Positions 1 to 13,300 of a stretch of 64,000 nt of DNA are shown in pieces. How positions within the stretch are numbered: the stretch's first letter is position 1; each line of letters begins with the position of its first letter. The stretch lies in the NCBI GenBank assembly GCA_033961575.1, contig CM066738.1, positions 68,743,478-68,807,477 on the forward strand. The letters are read 5' to 3'. A program made the translations under genes and the position numbers. Source of the stretch: Aselliscus stoliczkanus. Its lineage: Eukaryota; Chordata; Mammalia; Chiroptera; Hipposideridae. The notes beneath the pieces were generated by a model. It made no database searches. It had not been told where the DNA came from and was given only the letters and a program-made list of their open reading frames with translations.

Positions 1-397
1 CACCCCACTTCTCCCCCCCATATCGTACATATCTATTATAATTCCTTTGATGCCCTTCCACAGTATAATCCACATCCCGTGACAATCTATATATTCAATT
101 ACAGTTGACATACAATATTACACAACATCAGCTTCAGATGTACAGTGCAGTGATCAAGCCTCTACTCCATCCATGAAGTGGTCTCCCTAACAAGATATGT
201 GACCATCTGACACCCCACAAAATATTTACAACATTATTATAATCCCCAACTGTCTTTCATATCCCTATGGCAATATTGTAGTTACCTATTTATGCTATCA
301 AATCCTTTCCCCTTCTCCCTCATCCCCACCCCCCTCCCAACTAGCAACCCTGTTTTTCCTCTATATCTATGAGACTGTTTCTGTTTATTTTGCTCAT

Positions 398-3300
398 TCA
401 TTCAGTTTTACAGATTCCACATATAAGTGAGATCATATGGTATTTGTCTTTCTCCGACTGACTTATTTCATTTAACATAATAGTCTCTAGGTCCATCCAT
501 TTTGTTGCAAATGGTACGATTTCATTCTTCTTTATAGCGCAGTAATACTCCATTCTATAAATGTACCACAGTTTCCTAATCCAGTCATCTACCAATGGGC
601 ATTTCGGTTGTTTCCAAGTCTTGGCTATTGTCAATAGCACTGCAATAAACATAGGGGTGCATATATTTTTTCGAATTAGCATCTTGGATTCTTCTGGGTA
701 CATACCCAAGAGAGGAATTGCTGGGTCATATGGTAGTTCCATTTCCAGTTTTTTGAGATACCTTCATACTGATTTCCATAATGTCTGCACCAATTTGCAG
801 TCCCACCAACAGTGCACCAGGGTTTCCTTTTCTCCACATCCTCACCAGCACTTGTTGTGTGTTGATTTATTGATGATAGCCATTCTGACCAGAATGAGGT
901 GGTATCTCATTGTGGTTTTTATTTGTATTTCTCTGATGATTAGTGAGGTTGAACGTTTTTTCATATGCTTGTTGGCCATCTGTATGTCCTCTTTAGAGAA
1001 ATGCCTCTTCATATCCTCTGCCCATTTCTTAATTGGGTTGTATGTTTTTTTGGTGTTGAGTTGCATGAGTGTTTTATAAATTTTGGATATTAACCCCTTA
1101 TCAGATATATCGTTGGCAAATATCTTCTCCCATTCAGTAGGCTGCCTTGTTGTTTTATTGATTTCCTTTGCTGTGAAAAAAACTTTTAAGTTTGATGTAA
1201 TCCCATATGTTCTTTTTTTCTTTTATTTCCCTTGCCCGAGGGGATATATCAATAAAGATATTACTCAGGGTAATGTCTGCAAATTTACTCCCTATGTTTT
1301 CTTTTAGGAGTTTTATGGTTTCAGTTCTTATATTTAAGTCTTTAATCCATTTTGAGTTTGTTCTCGTATATGGTATAAGTAGGTGGTCCATTTTCATTTT
1401 TTTGCACGTGTCAGTTCAGTTTTCCCAGCACCATTTATTAAATAGATGATCTTTACTCAAATTCTTGCTTTCATTGTCATAGATAAAATGACCATATATG
1501 GATGGGTTTATTCCTGGGCTCTCTATTCTGTTCCATTGGTCTATATATCTGTTTTTATGCCGGTACCATACAATTTTGATTACTGTAGTCTTCTAATATG
1601 TTTTGATGTCAAGTAGCATGATGCCTCCCACTTTGTTCTTATTTCTCAAGACTGCCATGGATATTTAGGGTCTTTTGTGGTTCCATATAAATTTTAGGAT
1701 TATATGTTCTACTTCTCAGAAGAATGTCCTAGGTATTTTGATTGGAATTGCATTGAATCTGTATATTGCCTTAGGTAGTATTGACATTTCAACTATATTA
1801 ATTCTTCCTATCCATGAACATGGTATGTATTTCCATTTATTTGTATCTTCTTTGATTTCTCTCTTCAATGTCTCATAATTTTCTGAGTACAGGTTTTTTA
1901 CTTCTTTAGTTAAATTGACTCCTAGACATTTTATTGTTTTTGAAGCAATTGTAAAAGGGATTGATTTCCTGACTTCTTCTGCTGATAGTTTATTATTGGT
2001 GTATAGAAATGCAACTGAATTCTGAATACGAATTTTGTATCCTGCTACCTTATTAATTCGTTTATCAGTTCTAGCAGTTTTTTGGTGGAGTCTTTGGGAT
2101 TCTCTCTATATAGTATCATGTCGTCTACATATAATGACAGTTTTACTTCCTCTTTTCCAATTTGGATGCCTTTTATTTCATTTTCTTGTCTGAATGCTGT
2201 GGCTGGACCTTCCAGAACGATGTTAAATAGAAGTGGTGAAAATGGGCAGCCTTGTCTTGTTCCTGATCTTAAGGGTAAAGCTTTTAGCCTTTCCTCATTG
2301 AATACACTATTTGCTGTGGGCTTATCATATATGGCTTTCATTATAGATCCCACTATTCCTACTTTGCTAAGAGTTTTTATCATAAATAGCTGCTGAATCT
2401 TGTCAAATGCTTTTTCTGCATCTATTGATATGATCATATGGGGTTTTTTTGTTCGTTTTGTTAATGTGATGTATTACATTAGTTGATTTGCAGAATTTGA
2501 ACCAATCTTGCATACCAGGAATGAATCCCAGTTGATCACGGTGTATGATCTTTTTAATATGATGCTGAATTCGGTTTCCTAGTATTTTGTTGAGAATTTT
2601 TGCATGTATGTTCATTAGGGATATCGGCCTGTAGTTTTCCTTTTTTGTAATATCTTTGTCTGACTTAGGAATCAGGGTAATAGTGGCTTCATAGAAAGAG
2701 TTTGGGAGCCTTTCCTCCTTCTGTATTTTTTGGAATAGTTTGAGGAGAATAGGTATTAATTCTTTTTTGAATGTTTTGTAAATTTCACCTGTGAAGCCAA
2801 CTGGTCCAGGGCTTTTGTTTGTTGGAAGAGTGTTGATTATTGATTCAATTTCTTTGGCAGTAATCAGTCTGTTCAGAATTTCTATTTCTTTTTTGTTCAG
2901 AGTTGGAAGATTGTATGCTTCTAGAAATGTATCCATTTCTTCCAGATTGTCGAATTTGTTAGCATATGGTTGCTCATAGTATTTTCTTAAAATATTCTGT
3001 ATTTCTGTGGTATCTGTTGTCACTTCTCCTCTTTCATTTCTGTATTTATTAATTTGGGTCCTCTCTCTTTCTTGGTTAGTCTGGCTAAGGGTTTGTTGAT
3101 TTTGTTTATCTTTTCAAAAAACCAACTCTTAGTTTCATTGATCTTTTGTATTTTTTTTGTTCTCTATTTCATTTATTTCTGCTCTGGTCTTTATTATTTT
3201 CTTTCTTATACTCCCTTTAGGATTGTTTTGCTGTGTTTTTTTGAGGTCTTTAGGTGTGAAGATAGTCTGTTGATTTGAGATTTTTCTTCCTTCTTTAGGG

Positions 3301-4600
3301 AGGCCTACACTGCTCTGAATTTCCCTCCCAGGACTGCTTTCGCTGCATCCCAGAGATTTTGGGTCGTGGTGTTTTCATTTTCGTTTGTCTCGAGGTATCT
3401 TTTGATTTCCTCCTTGATCTCATTTTTGACCCACTCACTATTTAGTAGCATGTTATTTAGCCTCCATGTATTTGTAAGCTTTCCAGATTTCTTCTTATTT
3501 TTTTAAAAAAGATTTTATTGGGGAATTGGGAGAGGGGAACAGCGTTGGGGAATTGGGGAAGAGGAACAGACAAGTTGCTGACTTTTTGTTCCTCAGTCTA
3601 GTTGCAGAGGACGTTGCTTCACTGGCCCATGTTGGTATCATCATTGTGCTCTTCCCAGATGAGGCAGATTGGCCACCAGCTTCTGGATGGTCGGTCGCTC
3701 ACTGCAGCTATTGGCAGCTCATGCTGGCTGCCTGCCGCTCACACTGGCTGCTGGCCACTCATTGTAGCTATGGCAGCCTGCTGCAGCAAGTGCTGCAGCC
3801 TACACCGTCTCTGGGGCTCGCAGTCCAGCTTCAGGTGGAGCTGTTTTAGCTGTAGAGGGCAGTGTCTCTGGCCCTAATATGTGGGATCTGAACCGGGGTC
3901 ACTGGCATCCGAAAACCAGCTCTTAACCAATGCACCACTTGGCCGGCCCCAGATTTCTTCTTATAATTGATTTGTAGTTTCATAGCATTGTGGTCAGAGA
4001 AGACACTTGATATGATTTCAGTCTTCTAAATTGGTTGAGATTTGTTTTGTGGCCTAAGTGTGGTCTGTCTTGGAAAGTGTTCCATGTGCAATTGAGAAGA
4101 ATGTATATTCTGTAGCTTTGGGGTGAAATGCTCTAAAAATATCAATTAGATCCAGCTGGTCTAAAGTGTCATTTAAGGCCACTATGTCCGGGTTGATTTT
4201 CTCTCTGGAGGATCTGTCCATTGGTTACAACGGGGAGTTGAAGTCCCCTACTATGATAGTGTTACTGTTGACCTCCCTCTTTATGTCTGTCAAAATCTGT
4301 TTTATATATTTAGGAGTTCCTATATTGGGTGCATAGATGTTTACTAGGGTTATGTCCTGTTGTTGAATCGATCCCTTTATTATTATGTAGTGCCCTTCTC
4401 TTGTCTTTTATTGTAGTCTTCATTGTAAAGTCTATTTTGTTCGAAATACATATTGCTACCCCAGCTTTTTTCTCATTTCCATTTGCACGAAATATCTTAT
4501 GCCATCCCTTTACTTTCAGTCTGTGTCTGTCTTTGGATGTGATATGTGTCTCTTGTAGACGCATATGCATGGGTCCTGTTTTATTATCCACTCAGCTGCT
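398..4600 (-). pseudogene. L1 no. 1 ORF2 remnant (endonuclease and reverse transcriptase)
   Basis: Minus-strand pieces: an endonuclease fragment (4591-4310, with LQETHI), reverse transcriptase blocks (3023-2403, with LIPKSDKD and [10 protein letters not shown]; 2437-2045, with the catalytic YVDDM motif and the upstream [14 protein letters not shown]), and the C-terminal segment (742-398, [16 protein letters not shown]). Several frameshifts and stops and the SINE at 3499-3949 break it. Confidence 0.9.
3499..3949 (-). mobile_element. Long tRNA-derived SINE inside L1 no. 1
   Basis: Antisense SINE with T-rich tail on the left and the inverted 5' end GGCCGGCCC on the right. It is flanked by perfect target duplications CAGATTTCTTCTTAT at 3484-3498 and 3950-3964; removing one copy restores L1 sequence as in the other L1. 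Confidence 0.93.
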
Positions 4601-4779
4601 CTGTGTCTTTTGATTGGAGCATTTAGCCCATTCACATTTGAAGTGATTACTGATAGGTGCATATTTATTGCCATTTTGTTATTTGTATTTCTTGTCTTCC
4701 CAGGTTAGCTTGTTTTTCCCTTTCTTCTGTTTAAAAAAGCCCTTTTAACTTTTCCTGGAATGCTGCCTTGGTGGTAATA

Positions 4780-5613
4780 AACTCCTCAAGAGTACTCTTT
4801 TCTGAGAAGCTCTTTATCTCTCCTTCATTTTTAAGTGATAGCCCTGCTGGGTAGAGCAGTCTTGATTGTAGACCTTTATTTTGTGTCACTTTGAATATCT
4901 CCTGCCACTCCCTTCTGGCCTGCAGAGTTTCTGAAAAAAGTCAGCTGTTGTCTTATAGGAGTTCCTTTGTATGTAACCTGCTGTCTTTCTATTGCTGCTT
5001 TTATGATTCTGTCTTTGTCTTTAAGCTTTCTCATTTTAACTATGATGTGGCTTGGTGTGGGCCTGTTTGGATTCAGCCTGTTTGGAACTCTCTGCACATC
5101 CTGGGCTTATATGTCGATTTCCTTCACCGGGGTAGGGAAGTTTTCAGTCATTATTTCTTCAAATTTATTCTCAATCTCTTGCTGCTTCTCTTCTCCTTCT
5201 GGTATTCCTATGATGCCAATGTTTTTGGGTTTCATGTTGTCCCAGAGGTCTCTTAAACTATTTTCATTCTTTTTAATTCTTTTTTCTTTTTGTTGTTCCA
5301 GCTGGGTGATGTCTGCTATTTTGTCTTCTGATTTGCTGATCTGCTCCTCTGCTTCATCTGTTCTATTGGTGATTCGTTCGAGTGTGTTCTTCAGTTCAGT
5401 TATTGTATTTTTTAGTTCTAACTGTTTGTTTTTTATGGTTTTCCTATTCTTCTTTATGTCCTCGCTAAGTTCCTTAAACATTCTTATCATCAGTGTTTTA
5501 AACTCTGACTCTGAAAGTTTGGATCCCTCTGTTTCATTTAGTTCCATTTCTAGAGTTTTTTTCTGATCTTTTACTTCGGACATGTTTCTTTGTTTCTTCA
5601 TTCTGGCTGTCAT
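4780..5613 (-). pseudogene. L1 no. 1 ORF1 remnant (RNA-binding chaperone)
   Basis: The minus strand starts [20 protein letters not shown], continues through a coiled coil (about 5540-5280) and an RRM-type region, then is cut by an in-frame TAA near 5099 where the second L1 has a Gln codon. The C-terminal part continues as QRVPNRLNPNRPTPSHIIVK in 5097-4876, after which the frame decays. Confidence 0.85.
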
Positions 5614-5639
5614 TCTGTGAATGCTTCAATGTATTAGAT

Positions 5640-7190
5640 AGATCACCTAGAAAGAAGAGAGAAAAAAAAAAAGAAGAGGTGGGGTGGACTCTGGGGGGAT
5701 GGGGCTCTCCGTCCTCTTTAATCTGCAGACCACTTGCTCAGCAATAGTGAGTGTCTGTGGGACTCAACACCAGCTACTGGGGGGGGGGGAAGAGCTTAAC
5801 GTGTTATGCTCCAGCCTCCCTCTCAAGCTTTTAGTGAGCCTTCTGCAATTAGCTCCTGTGTGCTTTGCATCTGTGCTCACTAAAACAAAAAATCTTCACA
5901 GGTTGTTGCAGGTTGTCTGCTTCTGCAAAAAAAACCCCTCTGTGGCCTGCGGATATGTGGGCCTAGCACCAGGGGCTCAGGGTACCTCTGGCATGGGCTC
6001 AGGGTACCTCTGGCAACACAGCTCTAGGTGGGCAGGTCAGGCCCCCAAGGCACCACTTGATGTGGTCAGTGGCCCCCACCAAGTCAGAGCATCATGCACT
6101 CTGCACCAGCAATCAGTCTGCACACACCCGCCAGGAAAGCCTTGATCTGATCACGCAGGTGCACAGCTCCTGGACCAACACTCTCAGGAAAACTTCCCGT
6201 CTCAGGCTGTCCCAATAAACTGCCCACAGATTAGGCTAAGCAGCCCAACAACCAATCCCCAGCCTGGCAACTCTGCACAAACAGTGTGGAGAGTGGGGAC
6301 CCAATGTGGCTTGCACACTCCTGAGTCTCAGTGAACAGACTGATGCAGCTGGAGAGCACCCGCCCTGCATTTCTCTGGCAACGCAGCACAAGCAGGGCAG
6401 AGGGTGGGAACTCAAGGCGGCTTGCACACTCCTGCGTCTCAGTGAACAGCCTATTGGAGTCGGAGGGCACCAACCCAGCATTTTCCTGGAAACGCAGCAC
6501 AAGCAGGGCAGAGGGTGGGAATCCAAGGCCCCATGCGCATGCACGCACTCCTGCGCTAATTTCACCAGACCAATGGGATCCCAGATCTGACCCTCTGTGG
6601 GAGGGCCCAACCCTGAAAAAATGGCGCCCTTGTGTCCTCCGATCGTGTGTAAGCTCCACACCAGGGGAACAATGGTCCCAAAACCAGCTTCTGCACCAAA
6701 GGTGCTCAGTTCAGTTCTTCCCCACAGGCTCCTGGGCCCGGCTCACACAGCTACTCCCTCCAACAGGAACCGGGTGAGTGCTCACCAGCGAGCGAACCCA
6801 TGCCCCGGCCCCACTGGTTCTCCAGCTGCCCTCAGCCTCACCGAACCAATCAAAGAGAGTCCTCACTAATTTCTACTGCCGGTTATCGTAGAACTCCTCT
6901 TCCTGGCAAAGCAACTCTGGGCTAGTCAGCTCAGTGTGGGGTCGGAGGGTCTCTCCCCGAACCAGAGAAGCCTCCCCACAGGTGGGGCGTCCCTCACAGT
7001 GCTTGCCCTCTCTCGTCTGCGCCCCTCCTACCAGACTTGACGTTGCCTCCTCTTTAGTTCCTTCGTTTAGAGGTTCTTTTCATCTAGTGTTCAGGGGACT
7101 TCCGAGGTTAAATGTTGTGTAAATTATTTGTAATTTTGATGTGATCTGGGAGGCAGTTGGGAAAGCGTCCGTCTATTTCGCCATCTTACC
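5640..7190 (-). promoter_or_regulatory. L1 no. 1 5' UTR (internal promoter region)
   Basis: GC-rich stretch with the element's 5' terminus at about 7190 (minus strand GGTAAGATGGCGAAATAGAC) and an internal AAAATGGCGCCC motif near 6616-6627 on the plus strand, resembling YY1-type sites. It contains about two copies of a 111-bp tandem unit (around 6280-6530). Confidence 0.75.
6280..6530. repeat. 111-bp tandem unit in L1 no. 1 5' UTR
   Basis: The phrase ACGCAGCACAAGCAGGGCAG recurs at 6381 and 6492, and CTTGCACACTCCTG recurs at about 6310 and 6421, so the period is 111 bp. The second L1 has only one copy of the unit (36528-36640). Confidence 0.8.
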
Positions 7191-7267
7191 GAACCCAAAA
7201 AAATATATATATACTTTTTGTAGTAATATTTTTGGTCACTATTATTAAAATTTGACATCTCTTACAG

Positions 7268-7390
7268 GTATTCAGGAAGGAACACAATGTACCAAATGTA
7301 AAAATAACTGGGCACTGAAGTTTTCTATCATATTGTTATACGTTTTGTGTGCCTTGCTAACAATCACAGTAGCCATTTTGGGATACAAAG
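7268..7390 (+). CDS. COLEC12: COLEC12 exon: end of cytoplasmic tail and transmembrane helix (residues 20-60)
   Basis: The acceptor is CTTACAG before 7268 and the donor is GTAAGT at 7391. The exon enters and leaves in phase 1. It encodes residues 20-60: a short basic juxtamembrane piece with the C-x-x-C pair [10 protein letters not shown], then a hydrophobic stretch from about F38 to Y59 that acts as the signal anchor of this type II protein. There is no in-frame ATG in the exon, so translation must start in an upstream exon not present here. An antisense L1 5' end lies only about 77 bp before the acceptor. Confidence 0.96.
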
Positions 7391-10300
7391 GTAAGTACTT
7401 TTGCTTTTTGAGTACCTTTCAAAAGTACCTTTCAAATAGCAAGTTTCCCTTCATTAGCTTAACATGAAAAGAATCATGTTTGCAAGTATGAAGTATTTCA
7501 TGAATACAACTCAGCTGCAAAACTGAGAAATATCATAAGTTCCCTCTTTGTGTTTTGAGCTTCTTGTGACTGTGAGATCTGAAAGGGGAAAGTAGCCATT
7601 TTTTTTGAGTCATTTCAACAATAATAATGGCCCTCTATGAGATTCTTCTTCTTTGTTTTTTTTTTTTGTTGTTGTTTTTCCTACCTATTTCTGGCTACTC
7701 CCTCTTCCTCTGTCTTTTCTGTGTTATCTCCAAGAGGCCCTGTGGAAACCCTGGAGTCAGTACACAGGAAAGCTATATTGACAGAGAGAAAACCAAACAC
7801 AAGATCTCCAGAGATATGACTTATCTCACCCAGGGACTGGCCAACTAATTCACTTTTTTCTCTTCAGTACATTTATTATGGATACTGTTTTATATATAGC
7901 TCCGTAAAAAATTGCCCTGTAGAAATTAAACACAGGGACAGCTCTACCACCTCAATTATACTTTGTGGGACGTTAGGCATTCTTTCAACATGTCTGGTTT
8001 AAGGTCAGTGGAGGATTTTTGCCTGAATCCTCCAGACTTTTGATAAAGTACACTACCCCCTAAGCCCCGTACCTGTTTCAGACACCATAGATAGAAGATA
8101 TCATGATACAGAATCTCGAACTATATAAACCCTTTTATAGAAAATAACCATGGAAGCCTTGCTGTCAAAGACCCATGGGACAGGCATGTTGTCTAGTTTC
8201 AGCAAGAGACAGATGTAGGGTCTGCTGATCTTCAAAACTTTTCACTCAGTAGCCATCTTGGCTGCCTTCCCTCAGAAGTGACAGATTCACAGAAGAGAAC
8301 CCAACAGGTTCCCTTCTCAGTTCCTTGGCCCATAGATTTGTCCTGGAAAGAGAAAGATTCAATGTGAATTCCCTCCAACTTATAAGTCCTCCCACGTCTC
8401 TCCCAATGTTTAGTGGTTTCCTTAGGAAACATACTGGAATGAGAATGGGTTTGGAGCCAGGCAGTCCAAGATCAGTTATTAATTCTTCCAATTGTAATAC
8501 AATTGTAAATATTTATTTAGTGCTTGCTGGGATGCCAAGCATCATGCTAAGTTCTTTGCGTAGCTATGAACGTGGATATGAATCATAACCTCTTAGAGTT
8601 TCTGATTTCTTACCTGTGAAATTAATGCCACTTTTCAAGGTGATGAGCAAATATTATGTAGTTGAACCACCTGTCCCATTGTTGGCCCCAGTGGATATCT
8701 CTCTGTTCCTTCCTTCTTCATAACTGCATTTATATAGCTCTAGCCATTAGAATGGAAAACTCGGTTAAAAATAATCAGTGTAGTCTAGGCTTGTTAAGTC
8801 CCACCTCTAGGGACATATACATGGAAAACTTTGTGCATCCTACAGTGTGTTGACTGATTAATTTGACCAATGGAAATTTGGAAGATTACCAGGTCATTTT
8901 ATCCATATGCGATGAATTAATCTAACCTAGGATTAATAGGGTGAGTGATTAAGAAAGGTTATTAAATTATGGCAGGGCTTGTACAGAGGTGGGAGAAGGA
9001 ACCTTGTAGGGAAAAGGAGGGTTTTTTAATGTTTTAGTTAATTCAGACTCTCCTCCTTTACTAAGTTATTTAGGTCATTATTCACTTCTCTATGACTTTT
9101 CCAAGCAAACCCAGAAAAAGGAGAAATTTGGAACCAAACAGCCACTTAATAAGTATCTTTAGGGCTCAGGACTGTATGATATCATGAAAGTAAACATTTT
9201 CTACTGAAAAAAATGAGAAAGGTTTGGGCCGACTGAGTGGCTCGGTGGTTAAGCGCTGGCTTGGGAAGCCAGCGGCCCCGATTCGGGTCCCATATATGAG
9301 GGCCAGTGACACTGCCCTCAAAAAAAAAAATGAGAAAGGTTTGACGAGCATACCACTGCACTGTGTGGTGTTTTGTAATTTTTACTCCAGCACGGAAATA
9401 AGGTCTAAGATATTTATACCTTCAGAATTAATTATACAAAAAGATCCAAAGGAAAGGAGTTTTTTTTTTTCTTTTTCTCTTTTGGTGTGCATTTAAAGCA
9501 CATACATTTCCTCCATCGTTATGACATTGGAAAACCCTTCTCAGCTCTGGCTTGTCCTATTGCCTGGAATACCTTTTCTCTGCTCTCCACCTAAATGTCT
9601 CCTTTCCCTTCATGTCTCACTTAGTCACATGTCTTGCAAGAAGTCCCTGACGGCTGAGTTAGGTGCCCACCTGTTTTTTCCCATAGCACCTTTTATTTAC
9701 TTTTAGCTCCTGTCACACTGTATCATTATGGCCAGTGGGCTTATCTGTCTCACCACCCAAACTATAAGTTCCATAAAGGTGAGAGACTATCTTTTATATC
9801 TTCCACTAGCATCTAGCCTCATGGTACTCAACAGGAACCCAATAAAGTTTACTGAATGAATTATTGAGAGGATGGATGAATTGTAGATTCAGGCTGACTT
9901 CTATAAAGGCAGTCAGTGGATGCCCAGGGACCTCTAAGCTAATCTGCATTTAGGGGATTGCTGCAACTCAGAGTTCTACCTAGAAACCCAAAATGCTGGA
10001 GATCAGCTTATCTTGCTCTGGGGATGTGATCTCACCAGGATGAAGGGGAAAAGAGATTGAGGGAATGGATAAGTGGAGGTGAGATGACCATCTTGCCTGT
10101 CTTTTCCTTCCTTCAAGGTGCCCATCCCTCAGGCCTCTACTGACAAAAATAGGATAATACAACATACAATTTGGGTTTCCAAACACAGCCTTAATGAACT
10201 AAAATGTTGATATTTTCCAGATCTGTTTTCTCTTTACTTATACAGTAAGTCGTCTTTCTTGCTGATAAGATGCTGGTAACTCCACATTGTAAGAGGTAGA

Positions 10301-13300
10301 AAGATAAGACCCAGTTCACCCTTCACACATCTCCCTTTGAAGTCTAGAGAAACTCTCTCCATTACAAAAATGAAAAAAAAAAAAATTCAGTGAAAGAAGA
10401 TGTTTTTCTGAAGGAGAAGTTGAATGGAAATAAAATAGAAACTCTTATTTATTAGACTTAACAAAGGCAATTCTATACTGTTTTCCTCAAATCATTCTTT
10501 ACTTCTCCTTTTATGTCACTTCTGCAGCTACAAGTTAGGATATGACTTAAGTTTCTTCTAGAGAATCTGCTGAACAAGTCAGAGGACTTCTGAGTCACCC
10601 AGACAGATCTGTACAGTGGCTGTGGCCATGAGGCTCACCAGCTACTTTACAGAAAAATGTTCTTGGACAGTTACAGCTTGGTGTACCCTCTGCCCTGACC
10701 TTTTCTCATCAGTCAATGGAGCTTCCATGGCAGAAGCCGTCTCTTAAGTTCAATGGGTCATGTTTCCTCCAGAACATTCCCTGAATAGGAAAATACAACT
10801 CAGTTTTCCTGCCCAGCAGGCATCCATCTTATGGTAATTAGGATAAAGAAGGAAGACAGAAATCTGAATCTTTCTCAATAAGAATCTCCTTTAGCTCAAC
10901 ATTCCTAGTCATAGGATGTCTACCTTACTGTTAAGCCCTGACAAAGTAACAATGACAAAGCAGGTTTCAAAATGTGCATCAAATCACACTGTGTAGCTGC
11001 TGTTAGAATCTAGGATAATACCCTACAACCAGATCTTCTGTATTTTTGTAATGAAATCTGAAATAGTGTCAAAAGTAGAAATGTCTTTATTGCATTCCAG
11101 GGGAGTTGGTATTACTGGGATGTCTCAGGTGAGGGGGTGTGTTTCCCACTCAGTACCACCATCTGTCTGGTATAGACATTCATGAGCACCAACCAGGATC
11201 TCTGTGCTCTGCCCTTGTTCTCTTTCCTCAAAGACTGGACCATGAGCTATGTCTCTTGTGTCTTCAGTGTCTAGTACTATGTCACATACTTGGCGGATCT
11301 GAGTAAACATCTGAGGATGATGACTGTAAAGAGAAGATAAAGAAGACATAATCCTTCCCCTTAAGGGATTTTTTTGGAGAAAACCACTTTTAGGAAAAAA
11401 AATACTAAATGAGAGGCAGTGTAGACTTATAGAGAAAACATGGGTTGTGGAGTGAGATCTCCTAGCCTGGTATCCACTTAGTCACTTACAAGATATGTCA
11501 CTCTGGGAAGTTACTGAACATCTCCGAGCCTCAGTTTCTTCAACTGTAAAATAGGAGTTGTAAGGATTAACTGCAGAAATGGTGCAGTGCATCTTTCAAA
11601 GAGCACTCAATAAATACAGGCTGTTATTATTGCCACTCAGATAACGATTCGGTTGGTATGGTATGGAATCAAATTATCATGGGAGGCTTAGCAGAATGGA
11701 ATGATGAGTTTTGGAGTGGACCTTAAGAGATGGATGAAATCAAGATAAGAAAGGGAGGAGGTTAGTGGCCCCGGCCAAGGGATGATACCAAAGTCCTTTT
11801 ATAAAAAAGGTATTATTGTCAGATTTTCTTGGGGAATTAGGCTTTGAAAAGGGAAACTTTTCAGGTATAAACACCTAAAGTACTGATATTCTGAAGAAAA
11901 ATTCTCTGTGAAGAAACAATTTCCAATAAGGGGGAGCCCGTGAAAAACCAGACTACCAGTAATCCTTCTGTGTTTCATGTTTGCTTCCCTCATATGAGAA
12001 CAATCTACAAACTGAGGTCTATATCTGTAGACTGGGAGTCTCTAGGGTAAGAGAGGATGGCTCTGCCATCCTTAGAATTTGTGCTAATAAGTTAATAGTA
12101 AAAACCAACAAAAATGCTGTGTGCTGTTACAGCAGGCGTTGGCAGACAGAGGCATATGTTTTGATTTGAGGATCTGAGCTGAACCTAAACTTGTAAACAT
12201 CCCTATTTTATTTTTTAAAGTTTAGCTTTGCTAAAATGCAGATGAAGCATTTTGTTCTTCAGTTTCCAGGGATTAGGAGTATACATGCCCATTAAACAAC
12301 CCTAATGTGCAGATCATCATAGCTATACCTCTCTTTCTATATAGTCATTTAAAAAAAAAAATTATTCAACTAGATGCCTTACTCATTCCAATGCTGAGGC
12401 TTCCCTAGATTGGTTGGTTTATAAGTTTAAACAAACATGACATCTAGCTCAGCCGATTTGTCATAGGCCTCAGCAGTCAGCAGGCAGATTCTCCTTTATT
12501 TAAATAAATGGTATATAAATAAATATATATTGAACACCTATAAGAGCCTCATATTGAGCTAAGAGCTGGAGACAAAACTGAATATAAATTTTCCTGCATT
12601 AAAGGATCTTATAGTAAACAAGCCATGACAACACAGTGAAGTTAAGTCCTGTGATAAAGAAGGGATGGCTTGCCAAGAGAACTCTGCAAGATGTATTTCA
12701 GGAAAGACTTCCTACAGGAAGTGATGAGCTGAGTCTTGAAGAGCAAATAGGTCTTAGCTTGGTGAAGAGGCCAGAGAAGAAGATTCTAGGTGGAAAAAAG
12801 AATACATGGCAAGGTTTGGGTGAGAAAGAGCATTTAGTGCAATGCACACATTTCATTATGGCCAGACTGTAGAAGCTAAGGTGGGGAGCATGACAGTCCT
12901 CTCCACAGAAGGTGCCAGAAGCCACGAGCTAGTTCACTGTAGGTCATTCAGACACATGGGACTGTATTTCTACTTCCTGATATAAACCAAGAGAATCTTC
13001 TCACATAATCATACATGGATGGAACACTTGAATAAAATAAACTGGACCCATTGGCTCACAATTAATATACAAAGCATATGCAGACTTTAAAAAAATAGTC
13101 ATTATTTTAAAAAGCTGTTGATAGCAAGGACAGTCAGACTTCATTCCAAGTCACAGGAGTCACTTTTGGAAAAATATGCTCTTATTAGACATTTTAGAAA
13201 GATAAACTTATATTCGTAACCATAGAGAATTACTGCCTCCTGAGAATGAGTTATAACAGAAGCTTTTATTTAATACTGCATCACAACTTGATGTAATCAA

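Larger units (their letters stand above)
1..7190 (-). mobile_element. L1 element no. 1, near full-length, antisense, in first intron of COLEC12
   Basis: The window opens in the L1 3' UTR; comparison with the second L1 at 27404 suggests some 60 bases of the 3' end lie outside. Reading the minus strand: 5' UTR 7190 to about 5640, ORF1 remnant 5613-4780, ORF2 remnant about 4600-400, 3' UTR. One long SINE (3499-3949) splits ORF2. Both ORFs have stops and frameshifts, so the element cannot move by itself. Its 5' end is complete and lies about 77 bp before the COLEC12 membrane exon. Confidence 0.92.

Noticed and set aside
561..5566. Plus-strand open frames across L1 no. 1 (for example 4967-5566)
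   Set aside because: They are reverse-complement shadows of L1 ORF1 and ORF2, which lie on the minus strand.
5684..6869. GC-rich open frames on both strands at 5684-6869 and 36091-36976 as possible genes
   Set aside because: They occur at matching places in the 5' UTRs of two L1 elements and are not conserved in frame.
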